In this document: piece after piece, positions 38,345-47,931 of the stretch
Numbering within the stretch: position 1 is the stretch's first letter
Layout of the letters: each line of letters opens with the position of its first letter
Assembly: GCA_949959185.1 (NCBI GenBank)
Contig: CATLIX010000011.1
Location: 1-64,000 of the forward strand
DNA from: an uncultured Eubacterium sp.
Lineage (GTDB): Bacteria; Bacillota; Clostridia; Lachnospirales; Lachnospiraceae
Length of the DNA stretch: 64,000 nucleotides
Direction: 5' to 3'
Program-made: the position numbers and the translations under genes
Notes under the pieces: generated by a model
The model's input: only the letters and a program-made list of their open reading frames with translations
Told to the model about the DNA's origin: nothing
Database searches by the model: none

Positions 38345-39121
38345 TCAAACCCATGGTAACAGGTCAGCCCGCAGTGCCCCACAGGAACTGTACCGATCCT
38401 TTGGCCGGAAACGGGTACATTTCCGGACAATTCGGGCCAGCTTCCGGGGCAGTCTGCGGTTCCAGCGGCGGATGGAATACTGCCCGCAGGGAAACCGGCA
38501 GGGGTCTTTTCCTGTAAGCAGATGGTACATGGTGGCTCCCAGACCGTAAATATCCGTTCTGGCGTCCACCGGTTCCCCGGCAAGCTGTTCCGGCGCCGCA
38601 TAACCTCTGGTTCCCAGACTGACCGAATCCTCCTGTCCCGCAAGTTCCAGAGCCGCTCCAAAATCCAGAAGCCGCAGGTTTCCGCCGGACTGCAGCATAA
38701 TATTGGCCGGCTTTATATCCCGGTAAATCACAGGAGGCCGGCAATGATGGAGATAATCCAGCACCAGACACAAATCCTTTGCCCAGGAAACCACCTGCCG
38801 CCAGGGCTGAGGTCCCAGCCGCTCCAGAAGCTGAGCCAGAGTTTCCCCTTCCAGATATTCCATAACAATATAATACTTCTCCCCCTGCTCTGTCACTTCT
38901 TCAATTTCCGGAAAATAAGGATATCGCAGCTTCCGTATCAGCTCTGCTTCCTGATGTTCCATAGTATGTACGGAGACGTTCCGGGGCCTGTCCAGCTCCT
39001 TGACGGCCCGGTTCCGGCATTTCTCCCTGTCATATGCCAGATAAACGCAGGAAGAACCTCCTGTTCCCAGTATCTTTCGTATTTCATATCGGTTTACCAG
39101 AATGAATCCCGGTTCCAGCAT
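38345..39121 (-). CDS. Ser/Thr protein kinase, kinase domain only
   Basis: A 258-residue Hanks-type kinase. It has a Gly-rich loop GTGGSSCVYLA, the catalytic Lys in RAVKELDRP, a catalytic loop with YRDIKPANIM (Tyr in place of the usual His), DFG in LLDFGAALEL, and activation-segment end GTRGYAAPEQLAG. The C-terminus stops right after the kinase fold: there is no membrane helix and no PASTA repeats, so it is a cytosolic kinase unlike PrkC. It lies between plsY and parE, with no partner phosphatase visible. Confidence 0.92.
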   Translation of the reverse strand: MLEPGFILVNRYEIRKILGTGGSSCVYLAYDREKCRNRAVKELDRPRNVSVHTMEHQEAELIRKLRYPYFPEIEEVTEQGEKYYIVMEYLEGETLAQLLERLGPQPWRQVVSWAKDLCLVLDYLHHCRPPVIYRDIKPANIMLQSGGNLRLLDFGAALELAGQEDSVSLGTRGYAAPEQLAGEPVDARTDIYGLGATMYHLLTGKDPCRFPCGQYSIRRWNRRLPRKLARIVRKCTRFRPKDRYSSCGALRADLLPWV

Positions 39122-39164
39122 TCCTGTTCCTCCTTAAAAACAAAATAAGGCTGCGCATATGTAC

Positions 39165-39204
39165 TTCTTCTATGGGAAATCCGAAGGCATTTCCCATAGA
39201 AGAA
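39165..39204. other. Long perfect hairpin between plsY and the kinase gene
   Basis: A 16-bp perfect inverted repeat (39165-39180 and 39189-39204) with an 8-nt loop. There is no T-run on either strand directly after it, so it is not a standard terminator. It may be an mRNA-stabilising or processing structure ahead of the kinase gene. Confidence 0.6.
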
Positions 39205-39231
39205 AAAAGAATCCCGCCTGTGCGAGATTCT
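39203..39231 (-). terminator. Terminator downstream of plsY
   Basis: On the minus strand a hairpin AGAATC-CGC/GCG-GATTCT is followed by TTTTTT (39208-39203). It lies 34 bp after the plsY stop and overlaps the edge of the long hairpin. Confidence 0.7.
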
Positions 39232-39264
39232 TCGTCTTCATTTATCCTGAGTTCCTGTAAAAAT

Positions 39265-39939
39265 TTATCTGTTTTTGTTCAGGCTGCCCGCATTGCTGAT
39301 GGAAAATTTATTTTCTGTTCCGCTCAGCAGACGCTTCACATTGGCCCGGTGGCGCCAGATTGCCAGAATGGTGAAAACCGCGCCCACCACATAGACCTCC
39401 GGCAGCAGTTCCGCATCCACCCACAGATATCCCAGCTGGCCGAACACAATCAGCTGTATATAGAAGCAGACGGATACCAGAATGGAGCCAAGGGACACAT
39501 ATCTTGTCACTGCAACCGTCACTACAAAAACCAGCAGGCAGAGGATTGCCAGAGGGGGATAAAAAGTAATCAGAAATCCTGCGGTACAGGCAATGCCTTT
39601 TCCACCTTTGAATTTCATATAAAATGGAAAGTTATGCCCCAGTACGGCTCCAAGGCCCGCATACATTTCCAGAAGATTTACCTGTCCCGGATATTTTTCA
39701 TGAAACAGAATCCAGGCCAGCAGCATGGATAAAATCGCCTTGCCCGCATCTCCGAAAAAAGTAATCAGGCCGGCTTTCCATCCCAGCGTCCGCAGAGTGT
39801 TGGTAGTTCCCGCATTACCGCTGCCATACTCCCTGATATCAATATGCTGCAGTTTTCCGTAAATAAATCCTGTCTGAAACAGACCGAATATATAACCCAT
39901 AACCAGACAGATTATCCTGTTTACAACCATTTTATCCAT
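39265..39939 (-). CDS. plsY: Glycerol-3-phosphate acyltransferase PlsY
   Basis: An integral membrane enzyme that acylates glycerol-3-phosphate from acyl-phosphate at the start of phospholipid synthesis. The 224 residues show [16 protein letters not shown], the motif [35 protein letters not shown] and several membrane helices. It overlaps der by 8 bp and shares its transcript; the pairing der-plsY is common in clostridia. Confidence 0.95.
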   Translation of the reverse strand: MDKMVVNRIICLVMGYIFGLFQTGFIYGKLQHIDIREYGSGNAGTTNTLRTLGWKAGLITFFGDAGKAILSMLLAWILFHEKYPGQVNLLEMYAGLGAVLGHNFPFYMKFKGGKGIACTAGFLITFYPPLAILCLLVFVVTVAVTRYVSLGSILVSVCFYIQLIVFGQLGYLWVDAELLPEVYVVGAVFTILAIWRHRANVKRLLSGTENKFSISNAGSLNKNR

Positions 39940-41254
39940 CCTTCCTTTCCCGAATAATGAATTTTAACGAAGTTCCCTGGAAGCCAAAAGCATCCCGGAT
40001 GCGGTTTTCCAGATATCTGGTATAGGAAAAATGCATCAGCTCTTTGTCATTTACAAAAATCACAAAGGTGGGCGGTTTTACCGCAACCTGCGTAATATAA
40101 AACAGCTTCAGCCTTTTGCCCTTATCAGAGGGGGGCTGCTGCATGGCTACTGCTTCCGACATGATCTCATTCAGCACGCCCGTAGCCACCCGCATGGAAT
40201 TATTCTCCAGCACCACGTCAATCATCTGAAATAACTTCCGGGTACGCTGTCCTGTTTTGGCCGAAATATAAAGAATTTCCGCATAGGGCATAAAGCTCAG
40301 AACTTCCCGGATTCGCTCCGTATGTTTATAAATGGTTTTATCATCCTTTTCGACAGCGTCCCATTTATTTACCGCAATGATGATACCTTTCCCGCGGTCA
40401 TGGGCAATACCGGCAATCTTGGCGTCCTGCTCGGTCACGCCTTCGGTGGCGTCAATGACAATTACCACCACGTCCGCCCGTTCCACGGCCGTCACCGCAC
40501 GTATAATACTGAACCGCTCCAGTTCTTCTTTGATTTTACTCTTTCTTCTGAGGCCTGCCGTATCAATAAACACATATTCCCGGTCCTGCCAGATTACTTC
40601 CGTATCTATGGCGTCTCTGGTGGTTCCCGCAATATCCGACACAATCACCCGTTCCTCTCCCACCAGACGGTTAATCAGAGAAGATTTTCCCACATTGGGC
40701 TTGCCCACAATGGCAACCCTGGGCCTGTCATCCTCCGCAGCCTCCTGTACGTCTTCCGGAAAATGCTTCAGAATTTCATCCAGCATATCGCCGATTCCCA
40801 GTTTGGAAGCGGCTGAAACAGGCACCGGATCTCCGATTCCCAGGTTATAAAACTCATAGACGTCCGGCATGAATTTTTCAAAACTGTCCACCTTATTTAC
40901 CACCAGCACCACCGGTTTTTGGGACCGCCTGAGCATATCGGCAACTTTGGAATCCGCGTCCACCAGGCCCTGACGCACATCCGTCATAAAAAGAATCACA
41001 TCCGCCGTATCAATGGCAATCTGAGCCTGCTCCCGCATTCGGGACAGTATAATATCCTGGCTTTCCGGCTCAATCCCCCCTGTGTCAATCAGGGTAAACT
41101 CTGTATTCAGCCATGTGACATCCGCATAGATTCTGTCTCTGGTCACGCCCGGCGTATCCTGCACAATGGAAATACGCTTTCCGGCCAGAGCATTGAACAG
41201 CGTAGATTTACCCACATTGGGCCGTCCTACTACTGCAACTACTGGTTTACTCAT
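39932..41254 (-). CDS. der: Ribosome-associated GTPase Der (EngA)
   Basis: A double GTPase needed for 50S assembly. The 440 residues contain two G domains, with P-loops [12 protein letters not shown] and [14 protein letters not shown] and the motifs [20 protein letters not shown] and NKWDAVE. The C-terminal KH-like domain is present. It overlaps the DUF512 gene by 4 bp (ATGA). Confidence 0.98.
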   Translation of the reverse strand: MSKPVVAVVGRPNVGKSTLFNALAGKRISIVQDTPGVTRDRIYADVTWLNTEFTLIDTGGIEPESQDIILSRMREQAQIAIDTADVILFMTDVRQGLVDADSKVADMLRRSQKPVVLVVNKVDSFEKFMPDVYEFYNLGIGDPVPVSAASKLGIGDMLDEILKHFPEDVQEAAEDDRPRVAIVGKPNVGKSSLINRLVGEERVIVSDIAGTTRDAIDTEVIWQDREYVFIDTAGLRRKSKIKEELERFSIIRAVTAVERADVVVIVIDATEGVTEQDAKIAGIAHDRGKGIIIAVNKWDAVEKDDKTIYKHTERIREVLSFMPYAEILYISAKTGQRTRKLFQMIDVVLENNSMRVATGVLNEIMSEAVAMQQPPSDKGKRLKLFYITQVAVKPPTFVIFVNDKELMHFSYTRYLENRIRDAFGFQGTSLKFIIRERKDG

Positions 41255-42597
41255 TTCACTCTCCTAACTTCTCTCATCAAACACGACACCAGCTCCTGTC
41301 CGCTTGATTTTACAATATCTGTCTCCACTTGTAAAGCATTTTCCAACTGGGACAATGTAACATCGTCCAGAAATACCTCCTCGCCGCTGCGCAGAAGGTT
41401 GCAGGGCAAAAGCAGCCTGTCGCCCATATTTCTGCCTTTTAACTGAGCAATAATATCCTGTCCCGTCAGCAGCCCGGAAACCGTAATCTGCTCTCCGAAG
41501 AAATGATTCACAACGGGAATGACCTGTATCTCTTTTGCCGGACAGACCTGATGAAACGCTTCTGCCAGTTCCTGCAGGGTGGGAGCCGCAAGCACTCCTG
41601 TTGCGATGGTGATTTTCTCTGTTCTGCCCGTCTTTCGGGACTCCGTCAGTCCTTTTCTTCCGGCTTCTGCCAGGGCTTCCGCAAATTCCTGCCGGAGCAG
41701 GCGCAGCATTCCCACACCGTTTTCCAGCTGCGGATAGCCATCGTAGCTCTCTTCCTGAGGAAGTTCCTGCTCTGCCAGCAGATACCACTCGTCGCTGGCA
41801 TGGATAAAATGCAGTCCCTGAGTCTCAAAACATATCTTCTGATAATGATGAATAAGTTCCAGAACCTGCCTGGCGTCCTGTTTTGTAAAAGGCTCCAGGG
41901 GATACAGTCCCTCCCGGTATCTGCTCAGTCCCACCGGAACCACCGATACGCTCTCCATCACCGGCATATATTTCATCAGATCCGTAATGCTTTTCTCCAG
42001 TTCCTTTCCGTCATTCACGCCTTTGCAGAGGACAATCTGACCATTCATGGGAATTCCGGCCTCATACAGCCAGTCTATTTTCTTTAAGGCTTCTCCTGCA
42101 AAACGGTTATTCAGCATTTTGCAGCGCAGCTTCGGACTGGTGGTCTGCACCGATATATTGATGGGGCCCAGTTTATAAGCAATAATCCGCTCCAGGTCAT
42201 GTTCTTTCATATTGGTAAGGGTCACATAATTCCCCTGAAGAAAAGACAGGCGGGAATCGTCATCCTTAAAATACAGGGTATCACGCATTCCCTCCGGCAT
42301 CTGGTCAATAAAGCAGAAAATGCATTTGTTATGGCAGGATTTATAATCGTCCATCAGACCGTTTTCAAACACAATGCCCAGATCTTCTTCGTATTCCTTT
42401 TCGATTTCCAGCTCCCATTCTTCTCCGTCTTTCCTGCGAATTACAACGGTAAGATATTCCTCATTGGTGTAATAGTGATAATCAAATACATCTTCTATTT
42501 CATGATTATTGACGGACACCAGCACGTCTCCCGGTTCCAGTTCCAGTTCCTCCGCTATGCTGCCCGGCTGAATCTTATATATGATATGCTCTTTCAA
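41251..42597 (-). CDS. DUF512 family protein (PDZ plus radical SAM-like)
   Basis: 448 residues. An N-terminal PDZ-like segment ([22 protein letters not shown]) is followed by a radical SAM-type Cys cluster C-x3-C-x2-C in [19 protein letters not shown]. The DUF512 core has [20 protein letters not shown] and [16 protein letters not shown]. These proteins form a clostridial and cyanobacterial family placed next to der, whose substrate is unknown. First gene of DUF512-der-plsY. Confidence 0.9.
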   Translation of the reverse strand: MKEHIIYKIQPGSIAEELELEPGDVLVSVNNHEIEDVFDYHYYTNEEYLTVVIRRKDGEEWELEIEKEYEEDLGIVFENGLMDDYKSCHNKCIFCFIDQMPEGMRDTLYFKDDDSRLSFLQGNYVTLTNMKEHDLERIIAYKLGPINISVQTTSPKLRCKMLNNRFAGEALKKIDWLYEAGIPMNGQIVLCKGVNDGKELEKSITDLMKYMPVMESVSVVPVGLSRYREGLYPLEPFTKQDARQVLELIHHYQKICFETQGLHFIHASDEWYLLAEQELPQEESYDGYPQLENGVGMLRLLRQEFAEALAEAGRKGLTESRKTGRTEKITIATGVLAAPTLQELAEAFHQVCPAKEIQVIPVVNHFFGEQITVSGLLTGQDIIAQLKGRNMGDRLLLPCNLLRSGEEVFLDDVTLSQLENALQVETDIVKSSGQELVSCLMREVRRVK

Positions 42598-42685
42598 AAT
42601 CGTTCTCCTGTAAGATAAAGAAAGGAATTACCATTAATTTGCTAACGATAATTCCCATCATTTCCGTATGCAGTATTCAGAAATT

Positions 42686-42796
42686 TTAATCTTCCGTATC
42701 TTCATCCACAACTCCGGCCACTGCCCCGGCCACAGAAGATATCACTGCAACAATCACTGCAACCAGTACCACGCCTCCGATTATAAAAACCATCAT
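42686..42796 (-). CDS. Putative hydrophobic microprotein
   Basis: A 36-residue ORF, MMVFIIGGVVLVAVIVAVIS then SVAGAVAGVVDEDTED. It is a single membrane helix with an acidic tail. The ribosome binding site is weak (GAGATGACGGGAA). It lies between the ABC permease (stop 42884) and the DUF512 gene. Codons are consistent with a real protein, but there is no family evidence. Confidence 0.35.
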   Translation of the reverse strand: MMVFIIGGVVLVAVIVAVISSVAGAVAGVVDEDTED

Positions 42797-42883
42797 TTCC
42801 CGTCATCTCTTTTCTTCATATTTTATAACTGCCCATATTATACCAAAATGCCTGTCCGGTGTAAAGTCCTGTTGTAAAATTTC

Positions 42884-43645
42884 CTACAGCACCTTTCTGT
42901 CAAAGCAGACTGTTGCCAGCACCAGACAGAGCAGAATCATGCATACTGCCGCCGCCAGGCCCCCGGCGTAATCACCGGGAACGTTTACGCCCTGCAGCAG
43001 AGACATACCGTCCATGAGTTTTGCGGGCAGAACATCAGCAAATTTGGGAAACATGCTCAGTATATAAGTTCCCAGAATAACTCCTCCGGTTCCCAGAAGC
43101 ACCTGGGTGCTGCCGGCTGCCACAGTTGAGAAAAATATCAGAAATGCAAGCACCCATATTCCGTACAGCCAGATCATGGCCCCGGCAAAAAACAGATGTT
43201 CTGCAATCCCGTTATCCCAGAAATATGCGTTATATCCATACGTAATCCCAAAGCAGAGCCAGTACGACACAGTCCACAGGGCAGACACGGACAGCCCTTT
43301 CGCCAGCAGGATTTTCCGGCGGGACAACCCTTTTGTTACCACAGGAATCAGGGTTCCTTTCTGATATTCCCCGGTAAAGCTGCTACTGCAAAACAGAATC
43401 ACTATCACCATCCCCGCAGGAATATTTTTATAAAACTGCACCCAGGAATCCATGGCGTCTATGGTCACCTTACTGACTGTCAGCCCCGTATCTGCAAGGG
43501 AATCGGAAAGGGTTTCCATCAGCCAGGGCGTCATCTTTGCCAATGCCGGATTCATAATCCCAAACAACAGGAAAATCAGAAGCAGTACCAGAAGACGGCC
43601 GCTGCGGCATAATTCCATCCATTCTTTTTTCAGAAATGCTCTCAT
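42884..43645 (-). CDS. ABC-2 type transporter permease
   Basis: A 253-residue membrane protein with about six helices, typical of ABC-2 permeases (LLVLLLIFLLFGIMNPALAK at the N-terminus, then ILFCSSSFTGEYQKGTLIPV). It overlaps the ATPase gene by 4 bp. The FTGEYQKGT element is shared with many clostridial exporters. Substrate not known. Confidence 0.88.
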   Translation of the reverse strand: MRAFLKKEWMELCRSGRLLVLLLIFLLFGIMNPALAKMTPWLMETLSDSLADTGLTVSKVTIDAMDSWVQFYKNIPAGMVIVILFCSSSFTGEYQKGTLIPVVTKGLSRRKILLAKGLSVSALWTVSYWLCFGITYGYNAYFWDNGIAEHLFFAGAMIWLYGIWVLAFLIFFSTVAAGSTQVLLGTGGVILGTYILSMFPKFADVLPAKLMDGMSLLQGVNVPGDYAGGLAAAVCMILLCLVLATVCFDRKVL

Positions 43646-44538
43646 TTTCCCACCACCTCCATAAACAGTTCTTCCAGAGACGTTTCCTGCCGCTCGATTC
43701 GCAGAACGGATATGTTCTGGTCTGCAAGAAAATGCAGGATTTGGGGCAGATGTTTTTCATCCTCCAGCAGGACATTCCTTTTGCCTGTGGATTTCAGATA
43801 AGGAAATACAGACAAAAGTCTCCGGGTATCTTCCGGCTGTTCCGGTTCCAGTTCCATTGCCGCTGCTTTCCTGGCTGTCCGCAATTCCTCAATGGTCCCC
43901 TTAAGGACGATTTTTCCATCGTGCAGAAATGCGGCTTCATCACAGATATGCTCCACATCTGACAGAATATGAGTGGAAAACACCACCGTTGTCTGCTCCT
44001 TTGCATCTGTCAGAATATCCAGCAATTCCCTGCGTCCCGCCGGGTCCAGCGCAGAGGTGGGCTCATCGCAGATTAAGAGCCCGGGACGCCCGAACAGAGC
44101 CTGCGCCACGCCCAGCCGCTGCTTCATACCTCTGGAAAATCCTCTGATTCGGCGGTTTTCATGTTCCAGTCCCACCAGACAGAGCAATTCCTCACTGCGG
44201 GCTCTTATCTCCTTTGAAGACATACCGGAAATCTCCCCGCAAAACCGCAGATATTCAAAAGGGGTCATACAGGAATAAAATTCCGGCACATCCGGCAGAT
44301 ATCCCACAAACCGGTTGGTGGGTGTATTTCCATAGCGGACTGACATTCCATTTACGGTTATTTCTCCTCCGTCACCGGCAAGCAGGCCCAGAATCAGTTT
44401 CATGGCGGTGGTTTTTCCTGCGCCGTTTTTTCCCACAAAACCAAACACCGTGTGCTCCGGCACAGAAAAGGTAACATCCTTAAGCACCTGTTTTTCTCCA
44501 AATCTTTTTGCCACATGGGAAAGGGTCAGCATATCCAT
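43642..44538 (-). CDS. ABC transporter ATP-binding protein
   Basis: 298 residues. Walker A is GKNGAGKTTAMKL, the signature is RGFSRGMKQRLGVAQAL, and Walker B is LLICDEPTSALDP, followed by a D-loop and the switch His (FSTHILSDVEHI). The C-terminal extension is typical of drug or peptide exporters of the CcmA type. The start follows the PLDc_N stop directly (TAAATG). Confidence 0.93.
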   Translation of the reverse strand: MDMLTLSHVAKRFGEKQVLKDVTFSVPEHTVFGFVGKNGAGKTTAMKLILGLLAGDGGEITVNGMSVRYGNTPTNRFVGYLPDVPEFYSCMTPFEYLRFCGEISGMSSKEIRARSEELLCLVGLEHENRRIRGFSRGMKQRLGVAQALFGRPGLLICDEPTSALDPAGRRELLDILTDAKEQTTVVFSTHILSDVEHICDEAAFLHDGKIVLKGTIEELRTARKAAAMELEPEQPEDTRRLLSVFPYLKSTGKRNVLLEDEKHLPQILHFLADQNISVLRIERQETSLEELFMEVVGK

Positions 44539-44742
44539 TTAAGCATCCTCCTTTCCCAGCAGAAAGTACAGAACAGGCCCTATAAATTCCATTCCAATCA
44601 GCACAACTGCAATCCACAGCCCCCTGCTGCCCCGTTTATATGTCTTATGAGTCAGAATATGATAAAGGGTAACCCCAAGCAATACAAACTCAACGATTAT
44701 CAGGGGAATCAGAAAAGGCAGAAATTCCTTTACGTCAGGCAT
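44539..44742 (-). CDS. Small PLDc_N-type membrane protein
   Basis: A 67-residue protein with two membrane helices (FLIPLIIVEFVLLGVTLYHI and GLWIAVVLIGMEFIGPVLYF), the pattern of the phospholipase D N-terminal (PLDc_N) family. Such proteins are often encoded with bacteriocin-type ABC exporters and may be accessory or immunity subunits. Start ATG 44742 is 7 nt after GGAGGT; the upstream in-frame GTG lies inside that site. Confidence 0.8.
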   Translation of the reverse strand: MPDVKEFLPFLIPLIIVEFVLLGVTLYHILTHKTYKRGSRGLWIAVVLIGMEFIGPVLYFLLGKEDA

Positions 44743-45865
44743 TCGTTTCACCTCCCTCCGTCAGTCTGCGGAGCAGATAATGAAATTCATCCTTATCCTT
44801 TATCCTGCCAAAAGCCGGATGGGACAGAGCTTCCCCAAGGCTTTTCTTAATAAAACTTTTGTCCCTGGGCGCCATGTTTCCAAGGGGCTGTTGGTCTATC
44901 CATGCATCCAGCAAATCAAAATAATCGTCGCCGTGAAGTTCTATCTGTTCTGCCTGCAAAAGTCTGTTCACACATGTTTCAAACAGGCGGAGAGCTTCCA
45001 GCGTCTCTTTATCTTTCCCGTTCATCCCGAAGACTACCGCAGACTGGTAATGAAACTGCGCCGCCAGATTGGGGTTCAGCTCCTCCAGATGATACAGCTC
45101 CAGAATCCCCTTCACACGCCGAATCGTTTCCTCACACTGTTCCAGATTATGTTCATTCAGCGAAAGGGAAAGAACGGCATCGCCGGTCAGATTTACCAGA
45201 TCCAGATAATATTTTGCCTGAGCGTAGCTTCTGGCCTTTTCATGTTCTCCGGACATCTGATAAGCCTGCACCAGCAGAGTTCCGTTCTGCCCTGCAAGGC
45301 GGCCGGGGTCTGCAGAGGGTTCCAGCGCCTCAACGGCTTCCACCGCTTTTCCAAGCTGAAGATTCAGCCCTGCTTTTAATACCAGCGCATCGCTGCAAAG
45401 GCCCACATCACCGGAATTTTCCATAATCCGGTCGCACCATCCCGCAGCCTCCTGCAAAATCCGGCTCTGTTCTTCTTTTGTTTCTGCCAGCATATAATGA
45501 TTCCAGTACAGAACGGAAAGCTGCAGCAAAAGAGGATAGCAGGCATAATATCTGTGGGCAAGGGACCTGGTTTTCTCCAGCGCTTCCCGAAAAGGAAGGG
45601 CTGCAAAATCTCCGGAAAGCTGCCCGTACTGATACCGTATCTGTTCGCCGGAAAGCTGCGCTTCATATCCAATCAGCTCATCCACCGTCACATCGAAAAA
45701 AGCCGCCAGCCGGGGCAGAAGCAGAATATCCGGCGTATTAATGCCTTTTTCCCATTTGGAGACAGAGCCTTTGGTCACTCCCATAAAATCCGCCAGTTCC
45801 TCCTGAGTCAGCTTCTTTTCATGGCGGAGCCGGATAATATTATCCGATAAATTGAGTTTATTCAC
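44735..45865 (-). CDS. XRE-family regulator with TPR-like C-terminal domain
   Basis: 376 residues. The N-terminal HTH is IIRLRHEKKLTQEELADFMG then VTKGSVSKWEKGINTPDILL. The rest is an all-helical repeat domain of the kind used as peptide or quorum sensors (Rap/PlcR/Rgg-like). The start codon is GTG, 8 nt after AGGAGG. First gene of a four-gene unit with PLDc_N, ATPase and permease, suggesting it controls this transporter. Confidence 0.9.
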   Translation of the reverse strand: MNKLNLSDNIIRLRHEKKLTQEELADFMGVTKGSVSKWEKGINTPDILLLPRLAAFFDVTVDELIGYEAQLSGEQIRYQYGQLSGDFAALPFREALEKTRSLAHRYYACYPLLLQLSVLYWNHYMLAETKEEQSRILQEAAGWCDRIMENSGDVGLCSDALVLKAGLNLQLGKAVEAVEALEPSADPGRLAGQNGTLLVQAYQMSGEHEKARSYAQAKYYLDLVNLTGDAVLSLSLNEHNLEQCEETIRRVKGILELYHLEELNPNLAAQFHYQSAVVFGMNGKDKETLEALRLFETCVNRLLQAEQIELHGDDYFDLLDAWIDQQPLGNMAPRDKSFIKKSLGEALSHPAFGRIKDKDEFHYLLRRLTEGGETNA

Positions 45866-45873
45866 AGATGTGT

Positions 45874-45926
45874 CCTCCTGTCGTTTGATTTTCTATATTA
45901 TAACAGGAGGATTTGCTGTCTTTCAA
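45874..45926 (-). promoter_or_regulatory. Promoter and inverted repeat of the XRE-ABC operon
   Basis: On the minus strand TTGAAA (45926-45921), 18 nt, TATAAT (45902-45897). An 8-bp inverted repeat CCTCCTGT (45910-45903) and ACAGGAGG (45881-45874) flanks the -10 box, and its second arm is the Shine-Dalgarno of the XRE gene. It could be an operator for autoregulation. Confidence 0.6.
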
Positions 45927-46038
45927 TGGACTGTTCCGATACTTCAGGCAATAAAATCACCTGACAGGAAACTTTTTCTGTACAAAGGGCGTATTTCTGA
46001 AATGTTAAAGGATGGGCAGAAGCTGGAAGCTGAACTGT

Positions 46039-46491
46039 TCAGGCGTGGATATACATTCTGCTCATGTCCGTTTCACCATCTCCCTGTACCATGCACAGAA
46101 ATTCCCATCCATACCGTTCATAAAAAGAAGTATGATCCGTCACAAGATATAAAACTGCAATTCCCTTCTCTTTCATATCCCTGCAAACATAGTCCAGCAA
46201 AGCGCCTGCCACTCCCTTACACCGTTTATCTTCTTCCACATAAACTGCGCAGACATTTGGAGCAAGGTCTTTCCTGTCATGAAAATCATTTTCAATCACT
46301 CCCAGACCGCCGATAATTCTGTCCTCCTCCATTGCAACATACCACTGGGGAACAGAAGTTTTTTTCAGCAGACACTCCTCCATGCTTTCCCTGTAGGCCT
46401 CTGACGGAATGCCCCATTTTTCATGAAACCACTCTGCAGCTTTTTCCTTTATTTCCGGCCGGTCCATAAGCCTTATTATGTTATAATTCAT
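46039..46491 (-). CDS. GNAT-family N-acetyltransferase
   Basis: 150 residues with the GNAT core: QWYVAMEEDRIIGGLGVIEN, VCAVYVEEDKRCKGVAGALL with the acetyl-CoA loop, and FYERYGWEFLCMVQGDG. Substrate unknown. Start ATG 46491 with AAAGGA 8 nt upstream; the longer frame to 46578 runs into the glycosyltransferase gene. It lies 25 bp after that gene and is likely cotranscribed. Confidence 0.88.
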   Translation of the reverse strand: MNYNIIRLMDRPEIKEKAAEWFHEKWGIPSEAYRESMEECLLKKTSVPQWYVAMEEDRIIGGLGVIENDFHDRKDLAPNVCAVYVEEDKRCKGVAGALLDYVCRDMKEKGIAVLYLVTDHTSFYERYGWEFLCMVQGDGETDMSRMYIHA

Positions 46492-46516
46492 CCGACCGGT
46501 CCTTTCTTTTTCATCC

Positions 46517-47443
46517 TCATCTCGAATTCTCCCATAAGCCGGCAATCCGAACAGCCGAAGCCATCCCGCCGTCACCATATGTGGGATTATTTAAAAAGTC
46601 TTTTGATGACTGGCTTAATTCCCGGTGATTCGCTATTGCGTGGGCTACTTCATTTTCCCAGTTATATAATCTTAAATCTGATATGGCTTCTATTCCCAGC
46701 AGTGCGTCTGAAATATGGGTATGATAGCTGCCAACATGTTTTTCGATTATAAAACCCATAAGTTCCAGCCGTTTATCCATACTTTTTATATTTGATGAAA
46801 CAGGAGTTGTACGATATTGAATCAGCGGTTTATCCACAATCCCAATCCATGATTCCGGAGAAGTTTCCAACATGCTTAAAAAGAAATCCCAGTCCTCAAA
46901 ACCGGAACGCATAGATTCATCATATCCTCCGCATTGTTCAAATATATCCCGGCGAAGAATATGTGTTGCCGGACAACAGTTTCGGGATAAAAATGAATTT
47001 ATGTTCCCTCCGGAAGGACAGACCACAGAATCTAAAACGCCAAATGTATGCATCCAGGAAGATGCTGCCACCATGGATGGATTGTCACGAAGCAACCGGC
47101 TCACATACTCCGTATATTCCGGCTTCAGTCTGTCATCGCCATCCAATACCAGTACCATCGGCGCCTGCGCTTTCTTAATACCTGCATTTCTTGCAGAAGA
47201 TACTCCCCCATTTTCCTGATAATGTATCATTACAGGAACCGGTAAATCAGACTTTTTTTCAATATCTTTTAATACGCGGATGGAACATTCGTCCGTGGAA
47301 CCATCATCTATGATTATAATTTTCTGCGGCAATAATGTCTGGGCACATACGGATTCAACGGCTTCAAGAATCATCGTTCCCTGATTAAAACTTGTTATAA
47401 CTGCTTCAATGTCTGTCCCAAAACCATCTCTGTTTCTGCTCAT
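46517..47443 (-). CDS. Family 2 glycosyltransferase
   Basis: 308 residues with a GT-A fold: IEAVITSFNQGTMILEAVES, IIIIDDGSTDECSIRVL, GGVSSARNAGIKKAQAPMV and the metal-binding DGDD in LVLDGDDRLKPEYTEYV, then the acceptor-side GGYDESMRSGFEDWDFFLS. It would add a sugar to a surface glycan or protein. Start ATG 47443 (MSRNRDGFG) behind GGAGG. No cognate polysaccharide cluster is present. Confidence 0.9.
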   Translation of the reverse strand: MSRNRDGFGTDIEAVITSFNQGTMILEAVESVCAQTLLPQKIIIIDDGSTDECSIRVLKDIEKKSDLPVPVMIHYQENGGVSSARNAGIKKAQAPMVLVLDGDDRLKPEYTEYVSRLLRDNPSMVAASSWMHTFGVLDSVVCPSGGNINSFLSRNCCPATHILRRDIFEQCGGYDESMRSGFEDWDFFLSMLETSPESWIGIVDKPLIQYRTTPVSSNIKSMDKRLELMGFIIEKHVGSYHTHISDALLGIEAISDLRLYNWENEVAHAIANHRELSQSSKDFLNNPTYGDGGMASAVRIAGLWENSR

Positions 47444-47570
47444 TTTTATTTCCTCCAATCTTTACAGACATTTCTTTTCTTTTTCGCCTGAAGAAAGTAA
47501 TATGTTTATCTATTTGCCGCGAAATGCTGAGCTGCTGCCGCAAAATGCTGTATAAAATATCATTCATTTG

Positions 47571-47656
47571 ATGCACTTTGTAAATGCGAAAAGTATCTTA
47601 TCAGCCAAAAACGGAATGAAGTTATATCGCGGCTGCTCTCATGGCTGCATATACTA
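47571..47656 (+). pseudogene. 5' fragment of an SPL-type radical SAM gene
   Basis: The first 50 bases are identical to the start of the intact gene at 50672 and encode MHFVNAKSILSAKNGM; the next codons give LYRGCSHGCIYY. The third Cys of the cluster is lost at the junction, where a fragment of another gene begins. The 3' part differs from the intact copy mainly at silent sites, so it derives from a related paralogue. Confidence 0.85.
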
Positions 47657-47882
47657 TTTCTTCTCCGACAGGATTTCATGGGTTACAAACTGCCCGTTAT
47701 AGAAAAGAGAAAAGGTGGTAAAGGGCGAAGGGGCATTCTGCGCATCCTCTCCGGTCCGGATATGTACGGTTTGAAACGCAATGTTCCTGGTCTTTGCCAT
47801 CTCCTCCAGTATCGGTACATGGAGATTGCGCAGCAGATGTGCTCCTTTTCCATATTTTCAAATGCCGATTTCTTTTAATGTA
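47654..47882 (-). pseudogene. 3' fragment of a YoaP-like acetyltransferase gene
   Basis: The minus strand encodes GKGAHLLRNLHVPILEEMAK, then TRNIAFQTVHIRTGEDAQNA and PFTTFSLFYNGQFVTHEILS, ending at a TAG at 47654. This resembles the thioredoxin-like C-terminal domain of YoaP-type GNAT proteins. An in-frame TGA interrupts the upstream part and the GNAT domain is absent. Confidence 0.65.
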
Positions 47883-47931
47883 TGGCTTCCTGACAAACGA
47901 GAAGTTATCTGTTAAATCAACGAAAGTATTT

